From: an uncultured Clostridia bacterium
GTDB taxonomy: Bacteria > Bacillota > Clostridia > Christensenellales > Aristaeellaceae
DNA: 64,000 bases
Assembly: GCA_934631025.1 (NCBI GenBank)
Contig: CAKTXR010000010.1
Location: 17,727 to 81,726 of the forward strand
Direction: 5' to 3'
Shown here: positions 62,466 to 64,000 of the stretch, one piece after another
Layout: every line of letters starts with the position of its first letter
Numbering within the stretch: the stretch's first letter is position 1
The notes under the pieces: model-generated
Database searches by the model: none
What the model saw: only the letters and a program-made list of their open reading frames with translations
Told to the model about the DNA's origin: nothing
Position numbers and translations under genes: made by a program

Positions 62466-64000
62466 ATGGAACAGGGCTTTAAGACGGTCACGCACGAGGT
62501 GGACTTCTGCGTGGTGGGCGGCGGACTGGCCGGACTGTGCGCGGCGGTCAGCGCGGCGCGGCACGGCGCGAAGGTGGCGCTGATGCAGGAGCGCCCGATG
62601 CTGGGCGGCAACGCTTCGAGCGAGGTGCGCATGTGGGTGTGCGGCGCGCACGGCAAAAACAATCAGGAAACCGGCCTGGTGGAGGAGCTGATGCTCGAAA
62701 ACCTCTACCGCAATCCCGACCGCAACTATTCCATCTGGGACGGTATCATGTACGAGATGGCCGCCTATAACGACAACATCACGCTGCTGCTCAACTGCTC
62801 CTGCACCGACTGCGCGATGGAAAACGGCCGCATCGCCTCGGTCAGGGGCTGGCAGATGACCACGCAGACCTGGCAGGTCGTTAAAGCGCAGATTTTCGCC
62901 GACTGCTCGGGCGACAGCGTGCTGGCCCCGCTGACCGGCGCGCGCTTCCGCATGGGCCGCGAAGCCCGCGAGGAATTCGGCGAGGACATCGCGCCCGAGG
63001 CCGCCGACAAAAAGACCATGGGCATGAGCTGCATGATCCAGGCGCGCGAAGAAAACCGCCCCAGCACGTTCATCCCGCCCAAGTGGGCGCACCACTATAC
63101 GAAGGAAGATCTGCCCTACCGCGTGCCCAACATGAGCGGCGTGGGCGAAAACTTCTGGTATCTCGAGCTGGGCGGCGAGTTCGACTCCATCGCAGACACC
63201 GAATGGCTGCGCGACGAGCTGCTGCGCGTGGCCTACGGCATCTGGGATTTCGTCAAGAACGACCCCGAGCAGAAGGAAAAGAACAAATACTGGAAGCTCG
63301 ACTGGATGGGCATCCTCCCCGGCAAGCGCGAGAGCCGTCGCTATATCGGCGATTACGTCATGACGCAGAACGACGTGCGCGCCGAGGGACGCTTCGACGA
63401 TCTGGTGGCCTACGGCGGCTGGTCGATGGACGACCATCATCCCGGCGGATTCCGCGCGCCCGACCGCCCGACGATCTTCCATCCCGCGCCCTCGCCCTAC
63501 GGCATTCCCTACCGCAGCATGTATTCGGCGGACGTGGAGAACCTCATGTTCGCGGGGCGCAACATCTCCGTGACGCACACCGCCATGAGCTCCACCCGCG
63601 TCATGGCCACCTGCGCGACCATCGGACAGGCCGTGGGCACCGCCGCCGCCATCGCCGTGCGCGAGGACGCCACGCCGCGCGGCGTTTACGAGCGCCACCT
63701 GCACGAACTGAAGCAGACGCTCATGGAGGACGACAGCTATCTGCCGTTCAACCGCCGCGACGTGCCCGCGCTGACGAAGAACGCCCGTCTCGAGTGCGCC
63801 GCGCCCGACGCGGAGAACCTGCGCAACGGCCTTGACCGCCCCATCGGCGAGGACGACAACGGCGCGACCGTCGCGCTCGGCGACGCGATCAGCTACGTTT
63901 TCGATCAGCCGCAGGCCGTCTCCCACGTCCGCATCATATTCGACAGCGACTTGAACCGCACGACGCTGCCCGAGTGCGAAGCCCGCCGCCAGCGCAATAT
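62466..64000 (+). CDS. FAD-dependent oxidoreductase (FAD_oxidored family, 3' end outside window)
   Basis: At least 511 residues; the frame is open at the right edge. The N-terminal FAD motif VVGGGLAGLCAAVSAARHG is followed by LMQERPMLGGNASSE, a pattern of the FAD_oxidored family often found in polysaccharide-degrading anaerobes and annotated as xanthan-lyase-like. A C-terminal FAD contact, NLMFAGRNISVTHTAMSSTRVM, is present, and an all-beta domain seems to begin near the edge. GGAGG is ten bases before the ATG. No signal peptide. Substrate unknown. Confidence 0.87.
   Translation, partial: MEQGFKTVTHEVDFCVVGGGLAGLCAAVSAARHGAKVALMQERPMLGGNASSEVRMWVCGAHGKNNQETGLVEELMLENLYRNPDRNYSIWDGIMYEMAAYNDNITLLLNCSCTDCAMENGRIASVRGWQMTTQTWQVVKAQIFADCSGDSVLAPLTGARFRMGREAREEFGEDIAPEAADKKTMGMSCMIQAREENRPSTFIPPKWAHHYTKEDLPYRVPNMSGVGENFWYLELGGEFDSIADTEWLRDELLRVAYGIWDFVKNDPEQKEKNKYWKLDWMGILPGKRESRRYIGDYVMTQNDVRAEGRFDDLVAYGGWSMDDHHPGGFRAPDRPTIFHPAPSPYGIPYRSMYSADVENLMFAGRNISVTHTAMSSTRVMATCATIGQAVGTAAAIAVREDATPRGVYERHLHELKQTLMEDDSYLPFNRRDVPALTKNARLECAAPDAENLRNGLDRPIGEDDNGATVALGDAISYVFDQPQAVSHVRIIFDSDLNRTTLPECEARRQRN

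Overview
The window looks like a chromosomal segment of a GC-rich, strictly anaerobic member of the Clostridia (Firmicutes). This rests on the conserved order ylxM-ffh-rpsP-khpA-rimM-trmD-rplS-rbgA-rnhB, the group comM-dprA-topA-trmFO-hslV-hslU, a CtsR-type operator in front of clpB, the pair hybrid-cluster protein plus ferredoxin, an anaerobic glp operon, and strong Shine-Dalgarno sites throughout. A Christensenellales-like gut organism is a guess from the mixture of high GC and glycan genes. No rRNA genes, CRISPR arrays, insertion sequences or phage structural genes were seen. One tRNA (Lys) is present.

Layout. 1-3805: sugar-oxidoreductase cluster (GH109-like and Gfo/Idh/MocA proteins, TIM-barrel isomerase) divergent from an AraC regulator. 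4073-5695: glyA and tRNA-Lys. 5924-9018: hcp and its ferredoxin, divergent from a Crp/Fnr regulator, a nitrosative-stress module. 9019-9570: a compact set of very small genes with a perfect consensus antisense promoter, which I read as a candidate type I toxin-antitoxin locus and the most interesting part of the window. 9586-10933: thiN and a membrane protein. 11089-16298: GH106-like and GH39-like glycosidases divergent from an N-acetylhexosamine kinase-like gene. 16346-19530: anaerobic glycerol-3-phosphate oxidation operon with a terminator in its leader. 19837-25109: a second TIM-barrel isomerase, a self-cleaving-type repressor, an HTH/membrane pair, a HAD-barnase-barstar operon and an EamA transporter. 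25314-31079: TSCPD protein, inositol-phosphatase family, YdcF-like protein, a repeat-bearing protein, RluA-type synthase, DUF3048 lipoprotein-like protein.

31298-64000: protein quality control (tig-clpP-clpX; later hslV-hslU and clpB), translation and RNA-maturation genes, DNA topology and uptake genes (topA, dprA, comM), a very large membrane glycosyltransferase fusion, dCMP deaminase, clpB under a CtsR box, an isolated cbiC overlapping a metallophosphoesterase gene, and a truncated FAD-dependent oxidoreductase at the right edge.

How the parts fit together: three ATP-dependent protease or chaperone systems sit here, but only clpB shows a visible CtsR site. The carbohydrate genes are in three separate clusters, each with its own promoter. 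A tandem array of about 114-bp repeats lies between rplS and rbgA, and a 48-bp coding repeat lies in the 481-residue protein. All calls are from reading the sequence only; no database search was possible.
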